Positions 55,794-64,000 of a stretch of DNA of 64,000 nt are shown piece after piece. The stretch is taken from contig NZ_VHKO01000003.1 of assembly GCF_015223435.1 (NCBI RefSeq), forward strand, positions 94,046 through 158,045, given 5' to 3'. Within the stretch, counting starts at the first letter, position 1. The number at the start of each line of letters is the position of its first letter. Source of the DNA: Vibrio hibernica. Lineage in GTDB: Bacteria; Pseudomonadota; Gammaproteobacteria; Enterobacterales; Vibrionaceae. The notes under the pieces are model-generated. The model was not told the origin of the DNA. It made no database searches and saw nothing but the letters and a program-made list of their open reading frames with translations. The translations under genes were made by a program, and so were the position numbers.

Positions 55794-57371
55794 ATGACTA
55801 AAGGTATAGACAAATATAGTATAGACAGCACGGACTATACGATAGGGCAAGATAATGTCCAGAAATGGGGCTTTGATGTCCATAATGCGGTGTTTAGTAT
55901 TAGTGCAGGGTTAATCCTCCTTTTTTTGGCCGTTATTTTAATTGCTGATCCTGCTACTGCAAAAGATGTTTTAGATGGTGTTAAGTTGTCCATCATTAAT
56001 CGATTTGATTCCCTATTTATTATCGCAGGTAATATTTTTGTTATTTTTTGTTTAGTGTTGGTTGTTTCTCCTTATGGGAAAATTCGTTTAGGTGGTGTTG
56101 ATGCGAAAGCCGAACACTCTTATCTTTCATGGCTAGCGATGCTTTTCGCCGCAGGTATGGGGATTGGATTGATGTTTTGGAGTGTGGCTGAACCTGCTGC
56201 TTATTATACCGATTGGTTTGGAACACCCCTTAATGTAGCCCCTAATACTCCAGAAGCTGCAAGAATGGCATTGGGAGCAACTATGTACCATTGGGGTCTT
56301 CACCCTTGGGCCATCTATGCTGTCGTCGCGCTTTCATTATCTTTCTTTGCTTACAACAAGGGATTACCTTTATCAATACGTTCTGTTTTTTATCCTATTT
56401 TAGGCGATAGAACATGGGGTTGGCCTGGGCATATTATTGATATTCTAGCCGTCATTGCCACGTTATTTGGTCTTGCAACATCGTTAGGCTTTGGTGCGCA
56501 GCAAGCCGCAAGTGGTATTGGGCATGTTTTTGGCATTCATGCAGGTGTCGGCTTACAAATCATTGTGATTTTTGTCGTGACATTATTGGCGGCCGTTTCT
56601 GTTTATCGAGGTATCGATGGTGGTGTGAAATTAGTCAGTAATCTTAATATGATTGTTGCATTTATGCTGCTCGTTTTTATTATCTGTGTTTCTTTCGGAA
56701 CGGTATCTCATACTATTCCTGAAACAGCGATGAGCTATATTGAGAACATTATTCCTTTATCGAATCCATTTGGTCGTACGGATACGGAGTGGATGCATGG
56801 ATGGACTGTCTTTTATTGGGCATGGTGGATGTCTTGGTCACCATTCGTAGGTATGTTTATTGCTCGTGTTTCTCGTGGCCGTACGGTACGTGAATTCATT
56901 ATTGCTGTTTTGCTGCTTCCTACGTTTATTACAACTATCTGGATGGGAACATTTGGTGGTGTTGGTATTGCGCAGATCGTTGATAAAGTTGGTGCGTTAG
57001 GGGAAAAAGGTTTCACTGATGTTACTATGGCGATGTTTGAAGTGTTCGATGCACTGCCAATGAGTAATGTAATCTCAGTGGTGGGTATTGTGCTTATTTT
57101 AGTTTTCTTTATTAGTTCATCCGATTCAGGCTCATTAGTGATAGACAGCATCACTGCTGGTGGCAAAATTGATGCGCCAGTACCTCAACGACTATTTTGG
57201 GCTTTAATTGAAGGTGCTGTTGCTATGGCATTACTTTGGGTTGGAGGTAGTAATGCGATTGCGGCACTACAAGCCGTGGCTATTTCAACCGCATTACCGT
57301 TTGTTTTCGTACTCTTGATCATGTGTGTTAGTTTGATCATGGGGATGAGAACAGAACGTATAAAGTATTAG
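55794..57371 (+). CDS. BCCT-family betaine/choline/carnitine transporter
   Basis: About 525 residues, 12 membrane helices expected. BCCT landmarks: AGMGIGLMFWSVAEPAAYY (near residue 119) and the substrate-binding helix WTVFYWAWWMSWSPFVGMFIARVSRGRTVREF (as a span near residues 337-368). These carriers take up compatible solutes such as glycine betaine, often using sodium; the long osmoregulatory C-terminal tail of BetP is absent. ATG 55794 follows GGATGAGAAG; ATG 55785 is an alternative. A terminator lies downstream. Confidence 0.92.
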   Translation: MTKGIDKYSIDSTDYTIGQDNVQKWGFDVHNAVFSISAGLILLFLAVILIADPATAKDVLDGVKLSIINRFDSLFIIAGNIFVIFCLVLVVSPYGKIRLGGVDAKAEHSYLSWLAMLFAAGMGIGLMFWSVAEPAAYYTDWFGTPLNVAPNTPEAARMALGATMYHWGLHPWAIYAVVALSLSFFAYNKGLPLSIRSVFYPILGDRTWGWPGHIIDILAVIATLFGLATSLGFGAQQAASGIGHVFGIHAGVGLQIIVIFVVTLLAAVSVYRGIDGGVKLVSNLNMIVAFMLLVFIICVSFGTVSHTIPETAMSYIENIIPLSNPFGRTDTEWMHGWTVFYWAWWMSWSPFVGMFIARVSRGRTVREFIIAVLLLPTFITTIWMGTFGGVGIAQIVDKVGALGEKGFTDVTMAMFEVFDALPMSNVISVVGIVLILVFFISSSDSGSLVIDSITAGGKIDAPVPQRLFWALIEGAVAMALLWVGGSNAIAALQAVAISTALPFVFVLLIMCVSLIMGMRTERIKY

Positions 57372-57402
57372 AATTAGCAAGTAAGAGTAGACGTAAATAA
57401 AG

Positions 57403-57437
57403 AAAGGTTGGTCATTTTAGTAATGGCCAACCTTTTC
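57403..57437. terminator. Bidirectional terminator between the BCCT and exonuclease genes
   Basis: Fourteen-base stem (57403-57416 with 57422-57435, one wobble), a 5-nt loop and a TTTT tail, 31 bp after the BCCT stop. Confidence 0.88.
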
Positions 57438-57532
57438 TATTTTAAACGGAGGTAAAATAAATCGCAGTCATTATCCAGTTACAATATCTGTTTACTTAAT
57501 TGCAGTGATGGATATAATTTTCAGGGTTTGCA

Positions 57533-58255
57533 TTAACACCAAATTTCACTAATAGGCGTTTCTGGTGAAAAGTGATAATGAATTTGGGCCTGTAGTAACT
57601 CGGCAGTTGCAATAGCATCGACTAATGCATGGTGAGGTTGATAAGCCGGTAAGTTATAACGAGTACGACTGGTTCCTAAGCGTACGGATTCTGCTTTTTT
57701 CCGCCGTAGTTTATTCCACCAACCACTTATAGCTTGGTTTTGAATTATGGATTCGATTTCGAGTGTGTCCACCATAGGAAATAAAATACCTTCACCAAGC
57801 CGCTCTTTTAATGCTCTATCAAAAAATCGACGTTCAATATTACGATAGTGTACAACCACAATTTTACCCGCTAACGAATCTAAAACTTCCTCCAATATCC
57901 GCTTTAAATCAGGAGCATCAGATAAATCGCTATGTGTAATACCATGGATGATGACAGAATCTTCATTCATCGGTTTACGGGGTTTAACTAGCCAATGTTT
58001 ACTTTGGTTGCAGTAGATCCGCTGTAGCGTAAAAGGAATAAGACCGATACTAATAATCCCATCTTTCTCATAATCAAGACCGGTGGTTTCAAAGTCTAAT
58101 GCTACAAATTCAACCGAATTTAATGGCGTGTTAGGATCAATAACGCCAGCTTGATAAAACGTTTGTAAACGATGATCTTTGACTTCTTTAGCTTGTTTAC
58201 TAAAGAAAACATTCCAATCAAAATCCTCTTCAGAGTGTGTTTTATTCATAATCAT
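57533..58255 (-). CDS. DEDDh 3'-5' exonuclease (DNA polymerase III epsilon-like)
   Basis: 240 residues. ExoI is VALDFETTGLDYEKDGIISIG (with the DxE pair, near residue 52), ExoII lies around VVHYRNIERRFFDRAL near residue 133, and ExoIII is HHALVDAIATAELLQ near residue 208, giving the D-E-D-D-H set. It is shorter than a full polymerase subunit and has no polymerase-binding tail. Its start is 5 bp after the stop of the CNMP-CBS-nucleotidyltransferase gene, so the two are co-expressed and perhaps act together. ATG 58249 is an alternative start with better ribosome-binding-site spacing. Confidence 0.9.
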   Translation of the reverse strand: MIMNKTHSEEDFDWNVFFSKQAKEVKDHRLQTFYQAGVIDPNTPLNSVEFVALDFETTGLDYEKDGIISIGLIPFTLQRIYCNQSKHWLVKPRKPMNEDSVIIHGITHSDLSDAPDLKRILEEVLDSLAGKIVVVHYRNIERRFFDRALKERLGEGILFPMVDTLEIESIIQNQAISGWWNKLRRKKAESVRLGTSRTRYNLPAYQPHHALVDAIATAELLQAQIHYHFSPETPISEIWC

Positions 58256-58260
58256 TACTC

Positions 58261-60195
58261 TTATCGCATACGACGGATAGTGTTTGGTTGGGTTTTAGTT
58301 GGCGGTGGTGTATTTTTAAATGAATTACCATGATAACAGTACTTTAAGAAATTTTGCGCATTACTTAAAATCTGAAAGGCATCTTTTAAATTTCGGCGCT
58401 CAAAGTCAGACATGTTATCGGGTTCAATATTGTTGTCAGGTTCGATTTCATTTTCAACATCAAATGCTTGGTGGCGGATCCTAACCATAGAAATATATTC
58501 CATTGCATCATGCAGATCCTGACCACGACCTTTTGGTAGAATACCCGCTTCAATAATATCATCTAAGCGATCAAATGAGTTTTGTGCGCGAGAACCGACA
58601 GCCAGGGCATGTACGCGGACTAAATCCGCTAATGGTGCCGTTCCACGACGTTTTAAGTTAATGGAGTTGTTATGGCGACCATCTTTTTCCATGACAAAGC
58701 TTTTAAAGAAACCAAGCGGTGGGGTTCTATTATTGGCATTACGAGCAAGGCAAGCCAAAAATTTATTACTATTACGAGCGCGGCGAACAATAAAGCCATT
58801 TAAGCTTTCTGCCCATTTGATACGCCCATGTACACCATCTAAATCAAAGAATATAGAGCTATTTAAAAGCGCTTTAGGATTAGGGTTGTCTATCCAGTCA
58901 GCAAAGCATTCTTCCCATTCATCCCGTGTCATACGCCATATGGGATTAGTTGCCATAATATCGCCAGTGCACAATTCATAACCACAGCGAGCTAGCCCTT
59001 GGCAAACAAATTCCGCCAGTTGAGCAAAGTATTCCCCGTGTTTTTCTTCATCATAGCTATTATCTAGAATGATGGCGTTATCTTGGTCGGTGACAATAAG
59101 TTGTTCATCACGAGCCATTGAACCTAGTGCGAGTAAGCAATATGGGATAGGGGGAGCGCCTAAATGTTCTTCGGCTAATTCTGCAATGCGTTGTTTAAAG
59201 CTTCGGCCAATGACGGCCATTGCGCTGCCCACCATATGTGAGTTTGCATCTTCATGTACCATGCGAACAAAGCAATCTTTTACTTGTTCAGAAATAGTGA
59301 CTAAATCATCAATGTTTTGTTGGTGGAAAATTTGGTTGACGAGTAATAAACTATTTTGAGATTCGTAACGAATAATATCAGCCACTTCGATAATACCGAT
59401 TGGCTGCTTATTTTTAAGAATCGGTAAGTGGTGAACGTTGCAGCGTAACATTGCTAGCATAGCTTCATAAATATAAGCGTTATGATCTAACGATATCAGC
59501 TCAGGAGACATTACCTCACTAACGGCGGTGCTGGGATCTAACCCTTCGGCTAAAACTCGAGTGCATAAGTCTCGATCGGTGATAATACCTATTACTTGGC
59601 TTTCATTATTTTCATCAATGCTTATGGTTTCATCAATAACTAATAAGGCCGATATATGCTCATCCGCCATTAGTTTTGCGGCAGTTTGAATCGATTGTTG
59701 TTTATCAAGAGAAAAGGCTTCTCGGGTGATTAAGGTTTTTACTTTTGATGTAGTGAGATCGTTGGAGCTTTTGTTGTCAGAGTTTGCTTGGCGTAAGCGT
59801 GCGTTGTTCTCAACTTCTACAAAATCTGCAAAACTATCTTCGCTTTCATATAATTCGTTAAATACTTCGACAGGAATGCAATACAACAGTGAGTCTACAG
59901 TGGCCGTAGCAGGTAAACGAACTTTACCGTTCATTAACAACCCCATTTGACCAAAGATATCGCCTTGATCTAAGCGGTTATAGAGTTCACCTTTACGGCG
60001 ATAAATTTCTATAACGCCAGATCTGACCATATATAAATCTTTAATATGATCACCAAATTTAATAATGGGTGTATTTTCTCGGTAATAAGAAATTTCGGTG
60101 TTTTGAGCGATATAAGCTATTTTTTCTTCAGGCAAACTGTCAAAGGGAGGGTATTGAGCAATAAAGTTTTGAATTTCGTGTAATTCTGCTTCCAT
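58261..60195 (-). CDS. Cyclic-nucleotide-binding / CBS-pair / DUF294 nucleotidyltransferase protein
   Basis: About 644 residues in four parts. A CNMP-type sensor (about 15-115: IIKFGDHIKDLYMVRSGVIEIY, DQGDIFGQMGLL) comes first. Two CBS domains follow (about 160-290: AAKLMADEHISALLVID, GIITDRDLCTRVLAEGL, MLRCNVHHLPIL). Next is a GlnD-like DUF294 nucleotidyltransferase domain with GSMARDEQLIVTDQDNAI near residue 360, where the acidic pair is intact. A helical C-terminal DUF294 domain ends it. ATG 60195 is chosen because GTGGA precedes it. The likely role is adenylate/cyclic-nucleotide-responsive nucleotidyl transfer; its target is unknown. Confidence 0.88.
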   Translation of the reverse strand: MEAELHEIQNFIAQYPPFDSLPEEKIAYIAQNTEISYYRENTPIIKFGDHIKDLYMVRSGVIEIYRRKGELYNRLDQGDIFGQMGLLMNGKVRLPATATVDSLLYCIPVEVFNELYESEDSFADFVEVENNARLRQANSDNKSSNDLTTSKVKTLITREAFSLDKQQSIQTAAKLMADEHISALLVIDETISIDENNESQVIGIITDRDLCTRVLAEGLDPSTAVSEVMSPELISLDHNAYIYEAMLAMLRCNVHHLPILKNKQPIGIIEVADIIRYESQNSLLLVNQIFHQQNIDDLVTISEQVKDCFVRMVHEDANSHMVGSAMAVIGRSFKQRIAELAEEHLGAPPIPYCLLALGSMARDEQLIVTDQDNAIILDNSYDEEKHGEYFAQLAEFVCQGLARCGYELCTGDIMATNPIWRMTRDEWEECFADWIDNPNPKALLNSSIFFDLDGVHGRIKWAESLNGFIVRRARNSNKFLACLARNANNRTPPLGFFKSFVMEKDGRHNNSINLKRRGTAPLADLVRVHALAVGSRAQNSFDRLDDIIEAGILPKGRGQDLHDAMEYISMVRIRHQAFDVENEIEPDNNIEPDNMSDFERRNLKDAFQILSNAQNFLKYCYHGNSFKNTPPPTKTQPNTIRRMR

Positions 60196-60345
60196 GATGT
60201 CCACAACTACTAATGGGAGATAAGTTAACTATAGGCAATCAAAGTCTGGATCTAAAGCATTATTATTGTTTTGAGGAGGGTTTTTGGGCTTGCTGAGTTT
60301 TTTAGAGTTTTTACATCAAAAAGCTGCGCTATTTTTAAATAGAAT

Positions 60346-60371
60346 CGAGAACATTATCAGTAATGCTCTCG
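60346..60371 (-). terminator. Probable terminator after the FAD oxidoreductase fusion
   Basis: Eleven-base stem (60346-60356 with 60361-60371, one G-U pair on the minus strand) with a 4-nt loop, followed by ATTCTATTTAAAA on the minus strand, 22 bp after the stop. Confidence 0.6.
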
Positions 60372-60392
60372 TTCTTCGGTAAGTAGTTTTGG

Positions 60393-62546
60393 TTATCCAC
60401 GACGCCATGTATGGTATTTTTCTAACCAGTTTAATATAGTTTGAGGCGCGTGATTTCGTTTCCATTCACCCGCTGCGTATTTGTTGCCTTCTGCCCATGT
60501 AGGATAGGCATGAATCGTTCCAAGGATTTTATTTAAGCCAAGCCCATGCTTCATCGCTAATACGAATTCAGCTATTAAATCACCAGCTTGTTGACCAACA
60601 ATCGTGACGCCTAGAATCGTATCCTTTCCCTTTGGTGTGATGACTTTAATAAATCCTTTAGTCGCACCTTCAGCAATGGCGCGGTCCAATTCTTCAAAAT
60701 TAAAACGAGTCACTTCATAATCAATTCCTTGCTGCTGCGCTTCGGTTTCATTTAAACCAACACGGGCAACTTCTGGGTCAATAAAAGTTGTCCAAGGGAT
60801 CACTCGATAATCGACTTTGAATTTTTTTAAGCTACCAAATAAAGCATTAACAGCTGCATACCAAGCTTGATGGGCTGCAACGTGGGTGAATTGATAAGGG
60901 CCGACGATATCACCAGCAGCAAATATATTAGGGTAAAGGGTTTCTAAATAATCATTAGTTTGTACGGTGCGGTTGGTTTCGATACCGAGTGTTTCTAATC
61001 CATAACCTTCAAGACGTGCCGAGCGTCCTACTGCGCAAAGTAGTTGATCAAATTCGATTTCAACTTCTTCGCCATTATGTTCAACCACGATGATTTTTTT
61101 ATTCCCTTGTAATTCACAGCGTAGGGCTTTGTGGTTGGTTAGAATATTTACGCCACTTGCGGTTAATTCTGTATTGGCAAGTTCAGAGACTTCCAGGTCT
61201 TCTCGCAACATGATGCGATCCGCCATTTCAATTTGGGTGACTTTAGACCCTAGGCGAGCGAAGCTTTGAGCAAGCTCGCAACCAATAGGTCCACCACCTA
61301 AAACGACAAGGCGCGTTGGTGGAGCATCTAAATTCCCGAATGTTTCCCACAACGTATCGCTTGTGACATAACCAACATCATCTAAACCGGGAAGTGTTGG
61401 AACAAATGGACGAGCGCCTGTCGCAATGACAATGCTACGAGTGGTTAAACGCTCGGTGGAACCATCGTGAGCTTTGATTTCAACCGTCCACGGGTCAATA
61501 ATGGTGGCATAACCTGCTTTTACTTCCACGCCTAAGTTGGTATAGCGCTCAATGCTATCGTGAGGCTCGACCTGCGCGATCACGTCTTGAACACGTTGCA
61601 TTACCTTTTTAAATGAAAACGTAGGATTTTGGCTGTCTAATCCATAATTTTCAGCATGACGAAATTGGTGGGCAACTTTGGCGCTTTTAATGAGAGCTTT
61701 ACTTGGCACGCAACCATAGTTTAAACAGTCTCCGCCCATTTTATGAGTTTCAACTAAGGTGACTTTGGCGCGTACGGTGGCGGCAATATAACTGCTGACT
61801 AAACCTGCCGCGCCACCACCAATGACGATCATATTGCGGTCAAATACTTTTGGTTTGGTCCATTTAGCATAAACACGCCGTTTATTAATGGATGAAATAA
61901 GAGCTTTTGCTATTAAAGGGAATAGGCCGAGTAAAGCAAAAGATAAAATCAAATTGACAGATAAAATGCCTTTTAAGCTATCTAGTTGGGCTAATTGCGT
62001 TCCAGCATTAACAAAAACCACGGTGCCCGCAAACATACCGATTTGGCTGACAAGGTAGAAGGTCCGTGTTTTTATTTTGGTGAGCCCCATTAATAAGTTA
62101 ATTAAAAAGAAGGGAAATACCGGCACGAGACGAAGCGTGAATAGGTAGAAAGCGCCATCTTTCTCAATACCTGCATTAATGGATTTTAAACGCTTTGAAA
62201 ATTTCCTTTCAATCGTATCTCTTAGAATATACCGAGATACTAAAAATGCTAATGTTGCACCTATTGTGGAGGCAAAGGAGACAATAAAAAGCCCGGTCGT
62301 TAATCCAAATAATCCTCCAGCCGCTAAAGTCAAAATTGCAGCGCCCGGTAAAGATAATGCAGTAACGGCAATGTAGATAAGAAAAAAGACAGTCGCTACA
62401 AGAAAGGGGGAAGTGCGTTGCCAATGATAAAATTCATCCATGCGAGATTTAATGCCTTCCAGCGTTAAAATATGATGAAGATCGAAAGTGAAAAATAAAG
62501 TTATTAAGAGGAATATTCCAATGAATACTATTAGTTTTTTAAGCAT
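60393..62546 (-). CDS. TVP38/TMEM64 membrane domain fused to a mercuric-reductase-like FAD disulfide oxidoreductase
   Basis: 717 residues. Residues about 1-220 form a TVP38/TMEM64 (SNARE-associated/DedA-like) membrane domain (LPGAAILTLAAGGLFG, GATLAFLVSRYILRDT, LRLVPVFPFFLINLLMGLT). From about 236 on is a class I pyridine-nucleotide disulfide oxidoreductase: FAD motif IGGGAAGLVSSY, redox-active GGDCLNYGCVPSKAL, NAD motif LGGGPIGCELAQSFARLG, and the C-terminal AYPTWAEG with the His seen in dimer-type enzymes. The fusion suggests the oxidoreductase works at the membrane. Its substrate is unknown; MerA's metal-binding cysteines are absent. Confidence 0.9.
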   Translation of the reverse strand: MLKKLIVFIGIFLLITLFFTFDLHHILTLEGIKSRMDEFYHWQRTSPFLVATVFFLIYIAVTALSLPGAAILTLAAGGLFGLTTGLFIVSFASTIGATLAFLVSRYILRDTIERKFSKRLKSINAGIEKDGAFYLFTLRLVPVFPFFLINLLMGLTKIKTRTFYLVSQIGMFAGTVVFVNAGTQLAQLDSLKGILSVNLILSFALLGLFPLIAKALISSINKRRVYAKWTKPKVFDRNMIVIGGGAAGLVSSYIAATVRAKVTLVETHKMGGDCLNYGCVPSKALIKSAKVAHQFRHAENYGLDSQNPTFSFKKVMQRVQDVIAQVEPHDSIERYTNLGVEVKAGYATIIDPWTVEIKAHDGSTERLTTRSIVIATGARPFVPTLPGLDDVGYVTSDTLWETFGNLDAPPTRLVVLGGGPIGCELAQSFARLGSKVTQIEMADRIMLREDLEVSELANTELTASGVNILTNHKALRCELQGNKKIIVVEHNGEEVEIEFDQLLCAVGRSARLEGYGLETLGIETNRTVQTNDYLETLYPNIFAAGDIVGPYQFTHVAAHQAWYAAVNALFGSLKKFKVDYRVIPWTTFIDPEVARVGLNETEAQQQGIDYEVTRFNFEELDRAIAEGATKGFIKVITPKGKDTILGVTIVGQQAGDLIAEFVLAMKHGLGLNKILGTIHAYPTWAEGNKYAAGEWKRNHAPQTILNWLEKYHTWRRG

Positions 62547-62715
62547 GTTTATTCCATTTATGGTAGTGCAGCTAAAAGGTCAGATTTAAATAACTAAAAT
62601 AAATAAAAGCTAATGATAAGAAAGAATTTCCTCTGTATAACTTTCACACTAATTGACTTATTTTCCCTCTAAGCATAAGACAGAATCGGTATTTTTAGAT
62701 TATTCTGATGCTCTA

Positions 62716-62742
62716 ATAAAAAAGGCCAGCAAATGCTGGCCT
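62716..62742 (-). terminator. Intrinsic terminator of aspC
   Basis: Nine-base stem (62723-62731 with 62734-62742) with a very short loop, followed on the minus strand by a run of six T. 28 bp after the aspC stop. Confidence 0.9.
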
Positions 62743-62769
62743 CTCAAAAGTAGAGATAACGTTAAGCGC

Positions 62770-63960
62770 CTACAAAACAGCCGCAATACCTTTACATAAT
62801 GGACCCATATTATTTTTGGTCATGCCAGCAACGCTGATGCGACCTGAGCCTACGATATAAATCGCAAATTCATCTTTTAAGCGATTAACTTGTTCTTTAC
62901 TTAAACCAGAGAAAGAGAACATGCCGTTTTGAGCTTCGATAAAGCTAAAGTCTTGCGTGACACCTTCATCTTTCAACGTTTGGACAAATAAGGTGCGCAT
63001 TTCTTGAATACGGTCGCGCATTTCAGTGACTTCTTGCTCCCATTCATTACGAAGGGCTTCATTATTCAAGATGTAAGTAACGACGGCTGCACCGTGCGCG
63101 GGTGGGTTTGAATAAATTGAACGAATGATTTTTTTCACTTGAGAGAACGCAGTTGCTGCAATATCACTATCTTTTGCAATTAAAGTGAATGCGCCTACAC
63201 GCTCATTGTATAAACCAAAGTTTTTAGAGAAAGAACTCGCAACTAAAATTTCCTCACAGTATTGTGCAAAAATACGCAAACCTGCTGCATCTTCTTCAAC
63301 ACCTTTAGAAAAGCCTTGATAAGCGAAATCAAATAATGGAAGTAGGGCTTTATCCGCGCAAAGTTTTGCCAACTGTTCCCATTCAGTAGCCGTTGGATCA
63401 ATACCAGTTGGGTTGTGACAACAGCCGTGTAAAAGAACAACGTCACCTGCTTGTGCCGCTTCAAGGCTGGTTAGCATTGCAGCGAAATCTTTATCATGAG
63501 TTTCTGCGTTGTAATAATTGTATTGCGCAGTTTCAACACCAGCGGCAGTAAATACACCAACGTGGTTTGCCCATGTTGGGTTTGAAATCCAAATTTTACC
63601 TGCATTTAATTCACGTTTAATGAATTCACCAGCGACACGAAGCGCTCCTGTGCCACCAGGCGCTTGAGCTGTTTTAGCGCGTTTTTCTGTAACGATTTTT
63701 GACTCAGAACCAAATAATAGTTTTTGAACCGCGGATCCATATTCAGCAGTACCTTCAATAGTTAAGTACGATTTGGTTTTTTCGGATTCTAATAACGCTG
63801 CTTCTGCTTTTTTTACGGTAGCAAGAACAGGGGTTTGGCCTTCTTCGTTTTTGTAAATGCCTACACCTAAGTTGATTTTGGTTGAACGAGAATCACTTTT
63901 AAATTCTTCAGTTAAACCAAGTATCGGGTCAGCAGGTGCAGCAGGTACTTTTTCAAACAT
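62770..63960 (-). CDS. aspC: Aspartate/aromatic amino-acid aminotransferase
   Basis: PLP class I aminotransferase of 396 residues, matching E. coli AspC along its length: [14 protein letters not shown] at the start, [15 protein letters not shown] near residue 183, the PLP lysine in [17 protein letters not shown] near residue 246, and the closing [13 protein letters not shown]. It interconverts aspartate/2-oxoglutarate and oxaloacetate/glutamate and may also accept aromatic amino acids. ATG 63960 is preferred over ATG 63972, giving the standard MFEK start with GGATGGA upstream. The promoter lies at or beyond the right edge. Confidence 0.95.
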   Translation of the reverse strand: MFEKVPAAPADPILGLTEEFKSDSRSTKINLGVGIYKNEEGQTPVLATVKKAEAALLESEKTKSYLTIEGTAEYGSAVQKLLFGSESKIVTEKRAKTAQAPGGTGALRVAGEFIKRELNAGKIWISNPTWANHVGVFTAAGVETAQYNYYNAETHDKDFAAMLTSLEAAQAGDVVLLHGCCHNPTGIDPTATEWEQLAKLCADKALLPLFDFAYQGFSKGVEEDAAGLRIFAQYCEEILVASSFSKNFGLYNERVGAFTLIAKDSDIAATAFSQVKKIIRSIYSNPPAHGAAVVTYILNNEALRNEWEQEVTEMRDRIQEMRTLFVQTLKDEGVTQDFSFIEAQNGMFSFSGLSKEQVNRLKDEFAIYIVGSGRISVAGMTKNNMGPLCKGIAAVL

Positions 63961-64000
63961 AAATCCATCCATGTAATTTGAGTAATTAATCCAATTATTT

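Overview
The window is about 64 kb of AT-rich (roughly 40% GC) bacterial chromosome. It looks like a member of the Vibrionaceae, probably the genus Vibrio. Supporting evidence is the three-step norspermidine pathway (fused diaminobutyrate aminotransferase/decarboxylase, carboxynorspermidine dehydrogenase, NspC), a gyrA reading close to gammaproteobacterial GyrA, the nrdA-nrdB-yfaE cluster, a cobS-cobU-cobC cluster, and a TVP38/FAD-oxidoreductase fusion. The species cannot be fixed from sequence reading alone. I see no rRNA, tRNA, prophage, insertion sequence or CRISPR array; this is mostly core metabolism.

Layout. 1-3.9 kb: 3' part of a membrane-anchored respiratory formate dehydrogenase operon (alpha, Fe-S beta, cytochrome b gamma). 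3.9-9.1 kb: a YkgJ-like cysteine-cluster protein, an orphan thioester-reductase-like SDR, an M32 carboxypeptidase, a LysE exporter, a 52-residue membrane protein and a coiled-coil protein. 9.2-13.9 kb: propionate catabolism, with a GntR regulator then prpB, prpC and prpD. 14.0-16.0 kb: cobalamin nucleotide-loop assembly genes cobS, cobU, cobC. 16.2-21.5 kb: yajQ, a Trp-type DAHP synthase, a stand-alone and apparently degenerate PEP-synthase C-terminal domain, a hotdog protein and a long-chain acyl-CoA ligase. 22-28 kb: norspermidine biosynthesis. 28.7-33.8 kb: sulfate/thiosulfate import (cysPTWA) divergent from cysM. 33.9-38.7 kb: small unknowns, a BASS transporter, a GcvR-like ACT protein, a CinA-like protein and a DUF481 outer-membrane protein.

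38.7-47.9 kb: class Ia ribonucleotide reductase (nrdA, nrdB, yfaE) with candidate NrdR boxes and a perfect DnaA box upstream, then ubiG, gyrA and ribA. 48.1-53.5 kb: a probable iron-related cell-envelope operon (imelysin, di-haem DUF1111 protein, second imelysin, DUF1513 protein, NTF2-like protein) with a Fur-like site in front. 53.6-64 kb: an MBL hydrolase, a DUF2982-like membrane protein, a Lys/Ala-rich winged-helix protein, a BCCT transporter, a two-gene unit of CNMP-CBS-nucleotidyltransferase plus DEDDh exonuclease, the TVP38/FAD-oxidoreductase fusion, and aspC.

The least ordinary signals are: a 34-bp exact duplication of the translation start region of the carboxynorspermidine dehydrogenase gene, creating a 20-codon upstream ORF; a perfect 22-bp palindrome with a LacI-family-like core upstream of the norspermidine genes; a PEP-synthase domain with altered metal ligands; a second imelysin lacking the motif histidine; a minus-strand terminator buried in the 3' coding end of a convergent gene; and large inverted repeats between nrdA and nrdB. 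No clearly new defence or mobile system was found.
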